DNA of 64,000 nucleotides from assembly GCA_947095535.1 (NCBI GenBank), contig OX352774.1:209424965-209488964 (forward strand). The letters run 5' to 3'. The stretch is from Poecilobothrus nobilitatus. Lineage: Eukaryota; Arthropoda; Insecta; Diptera; Dolichopodidae. Position numbers and translations under genes: made by a program. Within the stretch, counting starts at the first letter, position 1. Each line of letters begins with the position of its first letter. A model generated the notes under the pieces. It was not told the origin of the DNA and made no database searches. It worked only from the letters and a program-made list of their open reading frames with translations. Below, piece after piece: positions 1 through 12,578 of this stretch.

Positions 1-225
1 TAAAAACTTGGAAAATTAGAAAATGGACGAGGAAAACTCAACAATATTTAATAACTGAAGTAATACTAAAACCTTAAACTGTTACTTTAAATTAACACAT
101 AGTTGAAAGAGTAAAACTACTTTTAAATTTAATTAAAAGAGCCGAAAAACTTCGTCAGAAAATCGTTTATGTACTCTCTTAGTCGCAACAATGTTACAAC
201 TCTACAAAATAGACATTAGGTTGAT

Positions 226-315
226 TGCATAAAACTGAGCTTAAACAAAAGCTATCAGTTCAGGTGTAGATTTTATTTGAAAAGTCAGATTAAATTTTAA
301 ACTCAGTTTTATGCA
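226..315. repeat. Inverted repeat with 20-bp arms
   Basis: The arm at 226-245 (TGCATAAAACTGAGCTTAAA) is the reverse complement of 296-315 with one mismatch, giving a hairpin with a 50-nt loop. The right arm and the sequence before it resemble a stretch near 48235-48290 (TTTGAAAA..., AAACTC.GT.TTATGCAT), so this may be one copy of a small foldback repeat family. No target duplication was identified. The inverted repeat is seen directly; the family relationship is inference. Confidence 0.6.
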
Positions 316-316
316 T

Positions 317-1199
317 GAGACCGTTCGAGAACTCATTATAAACTGATAGACCTTATTTTTATCTCATACAGAATTCTTCGAATAAGGGAAGAAAGCTAAA
401 GATATAAAATTCGCGGAAATTAAAAAAGTGAATGAGAAAATATTTTTCCTCTTTTTTGTTTTGTGACTTTTTCTTTTAAGTTCCTTACTGTATTGTCATT
501 TAAAAATTAAAAAATTTGGAAAATATGAAAAACAAAAAACTTTTGTAGATTCGTCTACGAATGACAGGTCTTGCATTACGTATTTTTGGATCCCTATAGA
601 AGTAGAATTAAAAAAAAAAAAATTTTCTATTGTTTTATTAATAAATACAAATTTCTTTGTGCATTTAGTCGATCCATCCTTGATCCATTTAAAAAGTATT
701 GAAAAGAAAACAATAAAAAAAAGTTTGTTATTTTATTGGTAATTTTTTTCTTTTATCTTACAGATTGGTTCAATACAACAAAATTTAAAACAAAATAATA
801 ATATATATTATATAAATTTTTTATATTCAGATTTTTTTATTTTTTTTTTTTATTCGGTAACTTAAAAAATGCATGTACTTTAAAACTTAAATTAAAAGAA
901 AGATGAATTTTAAAATAAAGTTTTGAAATAATTTACAAAAGTTTTCCAATAATTAACTGTATAAAAACGAGTTTATAATACGATAGATAAAATAAGTATT
1001 GTATCAATAATAAAAGACTAAAAAGTAAAATGGGTAGTTGAATTCAGACTAGAAGAAATAATCGATATCGGGCGTTTGTCAGACGGTTGTAATTTCGATA
1101 GGGACGCCTGCAAATTCGATTACACGTATACGATCTTACAATATCAAAGAAAACTCAAAAATCATTAATTAGCAGTTGAAAATTTAATGCAAATCGGAG
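317..1199. other. AT-rich DNA, no supported gene
   Basis: Mostly A/T runs. A slightly GC-richer patch at about 1030-1140 gives a minus-strand open stretch after a TTTGCAG acceptor-like site (peptide beginning ASLSKLQPSDKRP, stop near 1028). It is too short and its pyrimidine tract too weak to call an exon. Confidence 0.5.
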
Positions 1200-1760
1200 T
1201 GAAAAATTTGCTCATTACATCCAATTTGTCCGACCTTTCTTCTCTCTGTTTACAAGATTTCTACACCGTTTAAAATATGTAATACCGCTATTCGAAGACA
1301 AAATTATGAAAGATTTTGCCTCCTTCATAACTACGATTCAGTCGTAGTGAGAAGAACCTTCTGTACACTCAAGGAAGAACCTGGAAATATTGCGAGAAGA
1401 ATAGTCTTTCAGTATTAATTACCTCAGAAAATTTTTCAGAAATCTTCCTCTGGTTAAGAGCTATAGGGGCCAAAAGTTTAAACTTTACTATTTTTAGATA
1501 CTTGCAACTTAAGCCCCTATACAAATTTTTTTTAAATAAAATGCAAAATTCAAAACTTCAACTTTATAATATTAAATGCGTTAATAGTTTTTCTTAATTA
1601 TATAGGGTTTCATTAAAATTGAAGAAAATGTCTCGTTATTTTTCACATTTTTTTTTATATATAAAATTCTAAGTTAAAAATTTTGATATAAGCATCGTAT
1701 TTTAAACTGATTGTTTTGTCTTTGGAAAAATTTACGTATTTCCGTTGATTTTTAGTTCAT
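1200..1760 (+). mobile_element. DINE-like interspersed repeat, old copy A
   Basis: This contains the family's recurring blocks: 'CTGTTTACAAGATTTCTACACCG' near 1246-1270, a 'ggggcc-aaaa' block near 1467, 'CTTGCAACTTAAGCCCCT' near 1502-1519, and 'TAATAGTTTTTCTTAATTAT' followed by 'AGGGTTTCATTAAAATTGAAG' near 1574-1626. The same blocks in the same order occur at 12.6, 19.1, 52 and 53.7/56 kb. The CCGTCC block and terminal structures are missing, so the copy is partial. No coding capacity is seen. The family name is inferred from the 12.6-kb copy. Confidence 0.6.
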
Positions 1761-4700
1761 CTTGTTTATTTTAAAATCAAAATTCGTATTGTTTCAATAA
1801 CTTTTACCATAAATGTATTAAAACATATTCTTTATGAAATCAAATTTAACGACTTTTTCAAGTTTAAACTATTAAAATCATAAAATCAAAACTAAATTCT
1901 TAAATTAAAATATTCTAATATTTAACATACTTTAATTAAACGTATTTCTTCTGTTCGCAATTATTAAAATAACTACATATATACATAAATAATATTATAT
2001 TAAATTGTAATTACAAGATGTCAGGAATTGTGGTAAAAGAATAATAGAAAAAATTATTTTAACTATATAATAACTATTTCTTTGGTCATAATATAACATG
2101 ACATTAAAAAAAAATAAATAAATTAATTAAACCTTAACAAATATTGGAATAAACCTTGAAAAAAAAAATTACCTTCTTTTCAAGAACATTCACACGATAC
2201 GCTTTGTTTTTTTTTTTCCAATTTTTCTTTGGTTTAAAATTAACGACTTCATTATCCTGTAAATATTAAAAAAAAAAGAAACAAAAATACAAGCCAAACT
2301 ATACTATATAATTATTATTATAAAATGGTTCTGTTCTAAATTTCATGGTTTTTTTTTTATTTTCCTTAATCGCATTTAAAGTACATATTGAATTTAATAA
2401 CAATTAATGCCCCTATAATTATGCAATATAAGATATTGAATTTTTAAGTTTCGTCGTAGAATTTTTAGTTCTTGTTCAGGATGCATGATAACGATTAAAA
2501 AAAAATTAATAATAAAAAGTGTTTTGTTTTTTGTTATTTTTCTTTAATAAATATTTTTTAATATTTTTTTTAAATATTTTTTTAATTCTTCATCATTCAA
2601 CTGAAGGCAAATTAATATAATAACAAAAGGATATAATCTATATATAAAGATTATATAGTCAGAATTGTGGACTATATTAAATATAAAACACTTTCATGGC
2701 AGGAAAATGTTTTTTTTTTTTTAATTTTCCCGTTTAAATATTTTTCTAGTATAAAATTTTTACTCTGAAACGAATTGATTTTTTTTTTAACCAAAACAAT
2801 TATACAAAAACTGAATATATATGTAGATAAAATATTAATAATATGAGTAAATTTCACATTTTTATACGAACATAATTAAGTTGCATTTGTTGTAAATATT
2901 CATAAGTTTATATAAGTTGCATTTGTTGTTATTATTCAAATAAGCTGTCAAAAAATTCATATGTTTGTAAAACGTAAATTTAACACCAGGAGAACACTTT
3001 TACGGCATATATTTCATAGTTGCAGTGATTTTTCTTTTTATGAGTGTCATAATATTATGAAATCCTGATATTACCATAATTTTATAAATTAGCTAAATTC
3101 ATTTTTCTTTTGAACTTTTCTAATAATTTTCCCAATTATCATTTTAACAAAATGACGAATTTATTATTGGAAAGATAGAAAAATCTTAACTTAAAGATTA
3201 AAATTTAATAATTTAATTAAGAAAAATATTTAGACATTAAAAAAAATTATTGTGACAGTTATATTTTTTCTTCTTCTACTTCATAAATTAGAACTTCTTC
3301 GTCTCTTCAAATAAAAATTGATTATTATGATTAATCATATAATTTCTAAAGTGGTTTTCAACTTGTCAGCAAGAAAAGAAAACTATTATTTAATAAAAAA
3401 AATATAATCCAGGAGAAAAGAAAATATATGATAAAAATAAATAAACATATTGACAACCAAAAACATATTGACAGCCAGAAGAAGTGTTTTTGAGACAGCC
3501 TCCTGATTATCAAAAAAAATATAAGGTAGAGACGGATTCGCCAAATCAAAAAAGGGTTGTGTACAAGGATTACGTACAATCAAAAAAGATTTAAGTTGAT
3601 TATAATATAATAATACAAAAGTCACATCCGAGAGGGAAAGGTTGTTACTTTTTCTCCACCACATTGCATGTAATGACAGAAAACTTCAAATAAATAGAAT
3701 AAAAATTGACAGTTATGTATGGTAAGAATTTTTCTATCCGATCCTACAAGAAAAGCCTACCATTTATTTTGTACTCTAGTTCATTTAAAAATATTCTTAA
3801 TTTTGAATTCTGCTCACTCACTTTGATTGATAACTAGTGATCTGTGATAGCTATGGCAACACCTTCATTTATATTTTTCTTTATATTTTCTTAATAATTA
3901 AGTTTTTAAAACGAATTTCAGGTGTACATGTTACGGAAGAATTAAATTAATTTATTGAAAAAAAATTTTTTTTTGATCTGTTTGTTCAAGATTTACCTTA
4001 ATGAAAAACGGCATTAATTGAAGACAACATGGTATTTCAATTGATTTAACTTATAATTTTTAGATTTTTTTTAACCTTTCCCTTTCTTTTTTTAATATTA
4101 AAAATTATATTCATTTTAAAATTAAACAACTAGCTGTTATATAAGCTTTTGCAACAGTTCCGCTACAAGTTTATAATTATAAAATAATATAATAATTTTC
4201 TTTTTCCTACTCTATTTTTACAAACTCGAATACAATTATATTTAGTAAATAAGGTAAAAGAAAAACCAAAAAAAAAATTCTTAAAAGAAAAATTATTGTT
4301 ACAGGAAATTCTTTTTAATTATGAAATTTAAGCCTGAAAAGTTATTTTGCTAGCAAATGGTTTTAAATCACGCGAATTCATAGTTCAAAATATAACAATA
4401 AGTATGTTAATGCTATAACGTCATAAGATGGACGAACATAAAATTAAAAAGAAAAAAAGTTTTTTGTTTTTTATTAATTAAAAATTTTAAAAGGATTTTT
4501 TTAAGGTAATTTTCTTTTAAAGGTAATTGCAATTATTTTTATATTAAAATGCTTTAGGCTTTATATTAAAATCAAAAAAAAAAAAAAATTACATACAATT
4601 TCTTGGAAAAATTTACATTATTTTTTCTTTTCTTCAGCTTGAATATGAAAGTTGAAACAAATTTAAAAATTAGAATTCAAAAATTTGTTCCTATCAATTT

Positions 4701-6710
4701 TTTTCAACATAAAACTTTCAATGTTGAATGAAATAAAAATTACAGTTATTAAATAATTTCTTTCGTATTTTATTTCAAATGTTTACTCTATTTGAAAGAT
4801 ATTTAGTAGGTCTAATAGATATTTGCCTTAATAAAAACAAAACTAGATAAAATAATTCCTTTAAATAGATGTACAAAAAAGTTGCAATCTTTAAAATCTA
4901 CAATTTTCATCTAAATGACATTCAAAGGATCTAAATAATATTCAAAAATTTTAGGAAAACACTTTTTTCAACTTTTTTTTTTCAATAATCTATTTTTGAG
5001 CACAATTTTATTCAAAAACAACAAAAAAAAATCAGCTGTCTCCACCACAGAACCGACCACCATACGAAAAGTACAATGCCAAAATTTATAGATTTTTTAC
5101 ATAATAATTTATATCAAAGCAAAATAACTTCTAATAATTTAACAACATTTTGTTTTATTCAATAACAATAATAAGCAATGAAATAGTAAAAATATAAGTG
5201 CATTCATTCATACATCCATTTACATTATAATGTAATGTACATGATTTTTTTTTCATTTAAAAATATTAGAAGTAAAAAATAATAAAAACTGTAAACAAAT
5301 ACAAAACAAACACAACATTAATATTGAATATACTAACAAAAGTTTTACCGTTTTAATTTTATGTCAACAACAAAAGAATAATATGCATAGATAAGTACAT
5401 TATGTATATAAATTTTTAGAGAAATAAAAAAAAAAAACAAAAAAAAATTGTTCATATAAGTTCATATGGAGTGCTGTGTATGAAATTTGGACTTAGAAAA
5501 AAAATTAAATAAAAGTTAAAGTTAGTCGGATCAAAAAATGTTCAATTTTTATATTTTTAGTATGAAAACTTTACCTACCTTTTACATTAATGTATGCGGT
5601 CGGTAAAAATTGATTCGTATTGGAAGGTGAAAAGGAATAATAAAAACACATCCAGTTTTAAAGTATTAATAAATCCCAGAAAAATTAAAAAATTGCAAAC
5701 ACCTTATAATTGTAAATTTTGTTTTTTTTTTTTTCATTTTCCATTAGAAGTAAAATATTTACACCAAAAATTTTCCGGGTCAATTTCCTATTTTAATAAC
5801 AATAAAAATAAAAGTTTTCTGTAATTTAGGGATCTGTCTTCTTTTATTAGTTTAAAATTATTGTTTCGTTTTTTATTTTTAAAAAATCTTAATGAAGGCA
5901 ATCAGTTTTTCATTTATTTATTTTTTCGTATTTTTTTTTTTATAGATTTTTAAACAAAATTCAGTCTAAAAAAGGGGAAACATATTATAGAAAACAAAAA
6001 AAGAACAAAAAGAAAAGTTCATTTATATATTTTTCAAAAATTCAAATTTAGCCCTTTTAATAGCCCCTTAACCATTAATTTTCTTTTTTCCCTCTTGCAC
6101 CATAAAATGTATATACTTTACCAATTATTTTTTCTTAGTTTATAATCAAATTCACCTCTTTTATACTCTTCCTATCTAATTTGCTTTTTATTTCTCATCC
6201 TTTGTATTTAGTTTTAAACTTTTTACTGCTATCTCAGCAAGGTATCGTGAAATCTAAAAAAAAAAAAATCAATTTACTCAAAGTTCACCTTGATAAAGAA
6301 ATAAAAGAAAACATAAAACTTATACTTAGTTATGTCCTGGCTTCCAGCGGATCAACGATGGGAAAAAAAAATAAAACAAAATTAAAAGAAAATTAAAATG
6401 ATAAAAAAAAAAAAAAAAACGAAACCCTTTGAAAAAGAAAAAAATGTTTCATTTTTGTTTTTTCTTTTTTCGTATTTGCAATTCTTAAAATATTTTCTTT
6501 CCTTTTTTCATTATTTACCTTTTCTATCTATTTTATACTGTTTTATTATTTTGTTTAGAAAAAGTTAATAGTCAACATTTAATTATAGTGTTGAGACAAA
6601 ATGAAAGATGTCTTAGTGCAAGAGAATATTTAATATTGTCAACAATATTTATTATGCGCTTTATAATTTGAAAAACAAAAAAAAATATATTATAAAGGAA
6701 ATTTTCTTTT
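1761..6710. other. AT-rich DNA, nothing supported
   Basis: Dominated by poly-A/T tracts. Minus-strand open frames of 92 and 73 codons overlap at 3358-3664; they are rich in F, I, L and Y with no recognisable domain, and part of the coding comes from a local duplication (ttgacaaccaaaaacata / ttgacagccagaag). A small GC-richer patch at 5034-5100 (CAGCTGTCTCCACCACAG...) can be read as LSPPQNRPPYEKYNAK on the plus strand, but it has no convincing pyrimidine tract. Nothing else stands out. Confidence 0.5.
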
Positions 6711-6800
6711 AGCATCAGACTAATGGCGTACTGGTTAAGTCACCGGAAATGACTTCAATGGAAAGGTTTTAGGTTCAAACTCCCGGTCAGATCATATCCA
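6711..6800 (+). mobile_element. Degenerate tRNA-derived SINE head
   Basis: There is an A-box-like TGGCGTACTGG at about 6724-6734 and a B-box-like GGTTCAAACTCC at about 6772-6783, spaced as in a tRNA gene. The arms do not fold into a convincing cloverleaf, and the segment is followed by non-tRNA sequence, which suggests a SINE head rather than a working tRNA. It differs from the SINE family at 9.7-10.3 and 17.9-18.3 kb. No target duplication or tail was found. Confidence 0.4.
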
Positions 6801-7872
6801 ATGGGATAGTAATTTACATAATAACAGTTTACATCGTATTTTAAAACATAACATTAAGTAAATAATTAAATAATTCTTATATAAGATAATATATGGCGCA
6901 AAAATTTAATATTTGTGTTTCATAAATTAGGAAAATAGCTACAACTCAGTAAATAGTAGTTTAGCGAAAATAATGATTTAAAAAAACTGAAACTTTTAGA
7001 CTATTATGAATAATAAGTGACCTACTGGATGCTCTGTGCTTAATAACGGCCGATCTAAACTACAATTTTGTTCATATAATCAATAATTGTGATAAGTTGT
7101 TTTTAACTAGAAGATTTTTCTGCTATCATAATCTTCTTTTCCTTGTAAAAGTTTTCATGCAAAAGCTGAAGTAGGTGATACTTTTTTGGGTGTCTAATTA
7201 CTTCAGTAAAACAGTTTTGCTTTTATTTTTATTTTGATTATTTTAACTATTTCTTGTTATTTAATCAAGTCTCCTAAAGAACTCTGCATATATCTAATTC
7301 TATCAATACAACTTTCACATAATATAATATTCTGATAATTCTATACACCCACAACAATTCCAATGTCAACATTTTTACTAATGAAACTACTCTGATAGGA
7401 TACATAATATAATAAAAGTACCAATATGAACATAACCCAAGTCCATTTGAAATATAGGATTTTTTTCCAAGTAATACAAAGTTTATACTTTAATTAGTAT
7501 ATGGTGAGAGGTGAAAGACCAATAAGTCAAATAAATTTCAAAATATTTAGAAACTTTTGCTCATTTTACTTAATTCACAGTATACTCCTTTTAAATAAGT
7601 TTAACCCTAACAAAAACTAAGTTTATGACGTCAAAACTGTCTATTTTATTTTCTAAAATTACAAAATAACTTCCATGTTTATTAAAATATTTTATGGTCT
7701 TAAAATCATTATTTTTTTTGTATTTAAAATAATTCCCACAAAAAAAGAAAAAATTATAATGATTACGAATACACCTTAAAAATTCATAACCTAAAACTGT
7801 TTATTCATATAATTTAAACAAAAAAATTATACAAAGATATAAATATATATATAAATAGTTCTAAGAAAATCT

Positions 7873-7903
<31 letters not shown>

Positions 7904-9714
7904 AAACTTTTACATTCATCCAAAAACCTTAGAACCATAAAATAAAATAAAATGTAAAAGTTAAAAATAAGTCATTAACATTATTCTGGCCTTTTTTGAC
8001 AATTTTCTAAGAAATCTTAATATTTATTCTTTATTTTTTTTTTTTATTCTTAAAACAAGATTTGAATAAGTTTTGTTGTACAATGAAGATTTAAGAAAGG
8101 CTGCTGTTTAAAACTCTTCAAAATAAAATTAAAAAAAAAAACCTTTTAACGAATTACAAAAATTTTAGTGCGCTTTTTTAACTGCCGTTCAAACCTACTC
8201 CCATTAAAAAAGTTAAAAAAAAAAATTATTTTTTTACTTTTTTGTTTTTATTAAAAGGGATCTGGGATTCTTTTATTTCACTTTTATGTTTTCAAAATAT
8301 TTCTGACGTCAATTCAATTCAAAAGTTAGTTAAATTTCATTTTTGTATTCTTTTCATTTTTCGTAAGTTGTTTCCTTGTTCATTTCCCTTTTGTTGAAAT
8401 CTTTGACCGGAAAAAATATGAAAAAAGAAAAAAAAAAAAACCAAATATTACAAGTTCCTTTTAAGTTTTCAATTTTCACTTTTCCACCTTTCCATTTTTT
8501 TAACTGAAAACTTTTTTATTCATTATAATTTTGTTGTGTTTTTTTATGAAAACAAAATTTAAAAGAAATTAAAATAATTTTAAAAACATATATTCAAAAT
8601 ATAAGGAATGAGTTAATTGATTACAATCAAGAAAAAATGTTTAAGACCTTTCTAGTCTTATAAAAATCATTGGAATTTACAAACCTATAATAATATTTTG
8701 TTAATGTTGAATTTAAAAAAAAAAAAATTAAAGATTAATATTCGTTTCAACTAGTTGCATTTATTCGCCTCCGCTTGAATTTTCGTTTTGAACTTTTGAA
8801 CTTTATAAAGAGTGATTGAAGACCTTCTTCTTCTATTTTCGCAAATTGGATGGAAAATGTTACTGAGAATTGATAGTTAGTAGTTTCCAGTTGTATTTTT
8901 AATAGCAAATACTGCATTAACAGTTTGTTATAAGGTAATGAAAAAAACCATATATACTGTTATTCATAATATCTGTTCTTGGGTTTGCCAAAAAAAAACT
9001 AAAAAGATCTGTACTTCCTATTCTTAATTTCTATTGAATATTTAATGACACCTCTAATCAACATTAAAATTGGTTAACGTAGCTAATGTTATATTAAATT
9101 CCAAACTTTTCGCAGATGAACAAGCCACCAAAATACTATTTTTATAGTTTCCATCCCATGTTTGAATTTATCCCATATTTAATGCTAAATTAACCAATAG
9201 CTGATATTCATGTTTAATGTTGTGCAGGTTAATAGTCATAGAATTGACATTATATTTTTTCTCTTTCTCTCATCTTTTTTCTTTTTCGTTTTTCTCTAAA
9301 AAATCTTTTCTATACTTTAAAAAAATTCTTATTCTTTAAAATTCTTTTCTATTTTTTTAAAAAATTTTTTTCTGTACACTTCTTTAAGTATAACGCATCC
9401 ACTAAATAATTGTTATCACTAAGTCCTTCATTTCTCGGTTGTATCATTTGTACAAAATTATGAAACACAAACATTTTATTTGAGCGGATTTTATTATCAT
9501 ATCATATCATTTTATATTACAATACTAATTAATTTAGGTTCATAAATCTAGATTAAAAAATTAAAAGTAAATTATTTATAATCGCCTTTGTTTTATTTAT
9601 TTAATTAACGTCTGTTATTTTTGTTTTCTTGATTAATAGTAGAATTAAATCGGAATCGGAAATATGTAGAATATTCATATTCAAGATTTTCTAATTAAAA
9701 TTTAAGTTGATTTC
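6801..9714. other. AT-rich DNA, nothing supported
   Basis: Long A/T runs (for example a poly-A tract near 7877-7897). No open frame with plausible composition, no paired repeat and no RNA-like fold was recognised. Confidence 0.5.
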
Positions 9715-9978
9715 ACGTTTTTAAGCCACTACCTCGGTTAATAAGCCACGTACATTACCACTAGGCCATCAGGACCCAATAAATTATATATTTTCACTAT
9801 ATTTTGGTAGCGAGGGAGGAACTATTTTTTTCGAATTAAAACCACTTGCTCTAATAAAATTCTCTAGGATTAAAAAACCATTAAAAACTTTTAAAACACT
9901 TACTGCCAGTGCAAGCTTTGAATCCGAACTCTCTCGGTTAATAAGCCACGTGCTGATCACTAGGCTATCGAGGCCCCT
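9715..9978 (-). mobile_element. Older dimeric tRNA-derived SINE
   Basis: Read on the minus strand, a tRNA-like head starts at about 9977 (GGGGCCTCGATAGCCTAGTG..., A-box-like TAGCCTAGTGATCAG, B-box-like GGATTCAAAGC). A degraded AT-rich body follows (CTCCCTCGCTACCAAAATATAG, comparable to CCCCCTTACGACCAAATATAATG in the 17.9-kb copy). A second head then begins at about 9777 (GGGTCCTGATGGCCTAGTGG) and is cut off before its B box near 9717. The order head-body-head matches the dimer at 17909-18335, but with more divergence and a spacing of about 200 rather than 154 bp. This is probably an old copy truncated at its 3' end. Confidence 0.6.
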
Positions 9979-9984
9979 ACTATT

Positions 9985-10262
9985 CCTCTTATTTTTTTTA
10001 TTTATTTATTTATTTATATTAATATTACATACATAAATGTAATGCAATATTATTGAATCATCGGCTACTAAGGCCATTATATATTTTTATACTATTATTA
10101 AATTATATACTAATATTATTTATTTTGCTTATATTATATACTATATATTTACATTATATTTGGTCGTAAGGGGGTATGTAAAGAAAAAAGCACTTACGGG
10201 ATCGAACCCACACTCCTTCGGTTAATACGCCACACGCCTACCCACTAGGCTACCGAAGTCCC
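9985..10262 (-). mobile_element. tRNA-derived SINE, monomeric, with target duplication
   Basis: On the minus strand from about 10260: GGGACTTCGGTAGCCTAGTG (A box TAGCCTAGTGGG), then B box GGTTCGATCCC. The body holds CCCCCTTACGACCAAATATAATG, then 'aatggccttagtagccgatg', and the element ends in (AAAT)n, seen as TTTATTTATTTATTTAT near 9998-10018. CTACTATTCCTCTT lies on both sides (about 9977-9990 and 10262-10275), a 14-bp target-site duplication. Compared with the 17.9-kb copy it lacks about 10 bases just after the B box. The A and B boxes would serve RNA polymerase III; mobilisation would depend on a partner LINE, not identified here. Confidence 0.85.
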
Positions 10263-10275
10263 TACTATTCCTCTT

Positions 10276-12565
10276 TTGTCAACTTAAAAATTAGTTTGTA
10301 AGTTATTTTGCATACTTTAGGGCTTTTTGTTTTTTTGTTTCCATATAATGTATTGTAGAATTCAAATTTTCAAGTAGTTCATGAACCAAGATATGTAAAA
10401 CTGATTATTTGTTCTTTAGCTTCGTTATATATAGTATAACATGCGTTATTGTACACTATATTCTTTAGTTTATAGTAATAAATTTTGATTTCGAAAAATT
10501 GGTGTATACAAACAAACACCAATGTGTTAGTCTTCAATAATTAGTCAATATATATTATCGTCAATACATACTTAGTTTGTCTTTTAAATTATAATTAAAT
10601 ATTGTATTGCACTTGCATGTATTTTCTATTTCAAAATGATTTTTTATAATCAATAAAAGCAAAATAAAAACCAAAGGAAAAACATAAAAAATCAAAATTA
10701 AGTTTTTCCCATGATTTCTTTTAGTAGCTTTTTAAGTAATCGATTATGAAATATTCTAAAGGAATTCTTTACATTATGACTAATTTAGTTTATATAATAT
10801 GATGTTGAATATCATTATCTCAATTAGCACATTTTTTTTTTTTGTTAATAAATAATAATAGTTATGTCGAAAAGGAAATGTTTTCAAAATTTTTTATTCT
10901 ATTATAGGTGATCTTTTATAAATTTTTAGTTTTCGATGGTTTAAGTAACATTTAACTTTTCTAAATATTTCTAATAAACTTTTTCTCCTTATGAAATATG
11001 AATATTTTCTTTTTTTATTTTTAACGTTAATATTTCTCCTTTTCTCCTTTTTTTGGAAAAAATAAAAAACAGAAATTAAATAAAAAAATCAATTCTCCAT
11101 CATTATTTTAAATATATCTATTGTTGTATATTCTCTTTTAAATTTTTTTTTTTGTGTTCGGTTCTCTCTTATTTTCCTCATCTCATCTCAGCTAAATGAT
11201 TGATTTGCTATCTATTTTTTTTTTTTGTATTCAAGAATTCAAGAATTGTTTATTTTTTTTCTTTATTTTTGACTCCTTTCTGTTGTTATTGTTCTCAAGT
11301 GTAATTACCTATACACTTGTTATTATCAACAGCAGTTGTTATATTTTCCAGGATCTTTATCAAGTCATCCTTTATGTTGAATACCTACAGAATACTAGAA
11401 AAAGAAACAAAAAATTTAAAAAATTTTCTATTTGGAATTTTTTTTATTTAGAAAATTGAAATCAATTTATGAAATGCTTTCTAGAAATTTTTTTCTTCTG
11501 TGTTCCCTACCTTCCTTTTATATTTACTTTGTCCCATCTGTTAATTTTTGGCTCTCCTTAATTTTCGACACCCTATGGTTTATCAATTTTTATTTTTGTC
11601 TGTTGTTTTATTTTGCATTTTTTTTTTTTCTTATTCATTTCACTGTTATGTTGATTTTCTAAATCATTGGGCAGGAAAAAAAAAGAAAGCAGAGTACAGA
11701 TGAAATTGATTGCTTTTATATTCTTTTATGTTTTCTTCTTTTGTATCTTTTTATCTCTTGTTTTTTTTTTTTGTTTTTTTTTTTGTTTTATTATTATTAA
11801 AAAGAATCTCTTTCTACTGTTTTACGTTATATTGTTACTATACAGTTAGAGAGTACTATTGCTTTAGCGTTATTTTCCAATTCATTTTGATTTCTGTTGT
11901 TATTGCTGTTGCTATTGAAGGTGAATCAATTTTGCAAAAAAAAAAAACAGGAAATCAAAAATAGTGGCAATTTATAAAAAAAATTTAAAAAATACAAGAT
12001 TTTTTATTGTTGCAACAACTGTAATAATCTTTTTTTTTTTATTAGGAATCATGACATTCTGCAACGTGTTTTGAGTTAAATCAAATGTAAAAACTATAAT
12101 AAACCAAAAAAGATAAATGAAAATATAATGAGCTTCATAAGTTTCATCTTATATTTGATGATGATGATGATGATTAAGATTATTGTGAAGATATTTTTGT
12201 ATTTTTTGATGTGCTTCAGATTTTATTAGATTTTACATAATTTTTGGACAAATTTTCTTATCCATTAGGAAAATAATCGTTCGGTTATATGAATGTGGGA
12301 AAATATGAATTGAAGACTTAAATAAAATAAATCTATCGTTTTTAATTTAAATTTTACCAATTAATAAAATTTTCGAATTGTTATAATAGAAAGTCATTCA
12401 GTTACATAAATTATTCGATTCAATCAAGTGGATTATTTAGGTTTAATTACATCTAAATAACAAATAAATTTCACACACTTAAATTTTATTTACTCAATTA
12501 ATACAGTGTAACACTATGTAATGGTATGTCAATAAAACGTTTAACTAGAAATTTATTCGACTTTT
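10276..12565. other. AT-rich DNA with T-rich open frames, no gene
   Basis: Overlapping plus-strand frames of 60-87 codons at 11196-11964 consist mainly of F, L, I and Y from poly-T runs. They overlap in several frames and lack any domain, so they are composition artefacts. A short (GAT)n run lies at about 12157-12174. Nothing else is supported. Confidence 0.55.
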
Positions 12566-12566
12566 T

Positions 12567-12578
12567 ATACCCGTACGA
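12567..12578 (+). repeat. 5' subterminal inverted repeat of the 12.6-kb element
   Basis: ATACCCGTACGA matches the reverse complement at 14108-14119 perfectly. It also pairs imperfectly with the adjacent GATCGGGTAT, so the 5' end can fold by itself. Confidence 0.75.

Noticed and set aside
1028..1110. Minus-strand exon-like stretch after TTTGCAG
   Set aside because: The pyrimidine tract is weak, the peptide is short and serine-rich, and nothing nearby supports it.
3358..3664. Minus-strand frames of 73 and 92 codons
   Set aside because: They overlap in different frames, are low complexity at one end, and partly come from a local sequence duplication; no domain recognised.
6711..6800. Functional tRNA gene
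   Set aside because: Internal promoter boxes are present but the arms do not pair well; more like a SINE head.
11196..11964. Four overlapping F/L/Y-rich frames that look membrane-like
   Set aside because: They arise from poly-T runs in several overlapping frames, with no start context, splice sites or family motif.
12157..12174. (GAT)n run as a regulatory element
   Set aside because: Short simple repeat with no further support.
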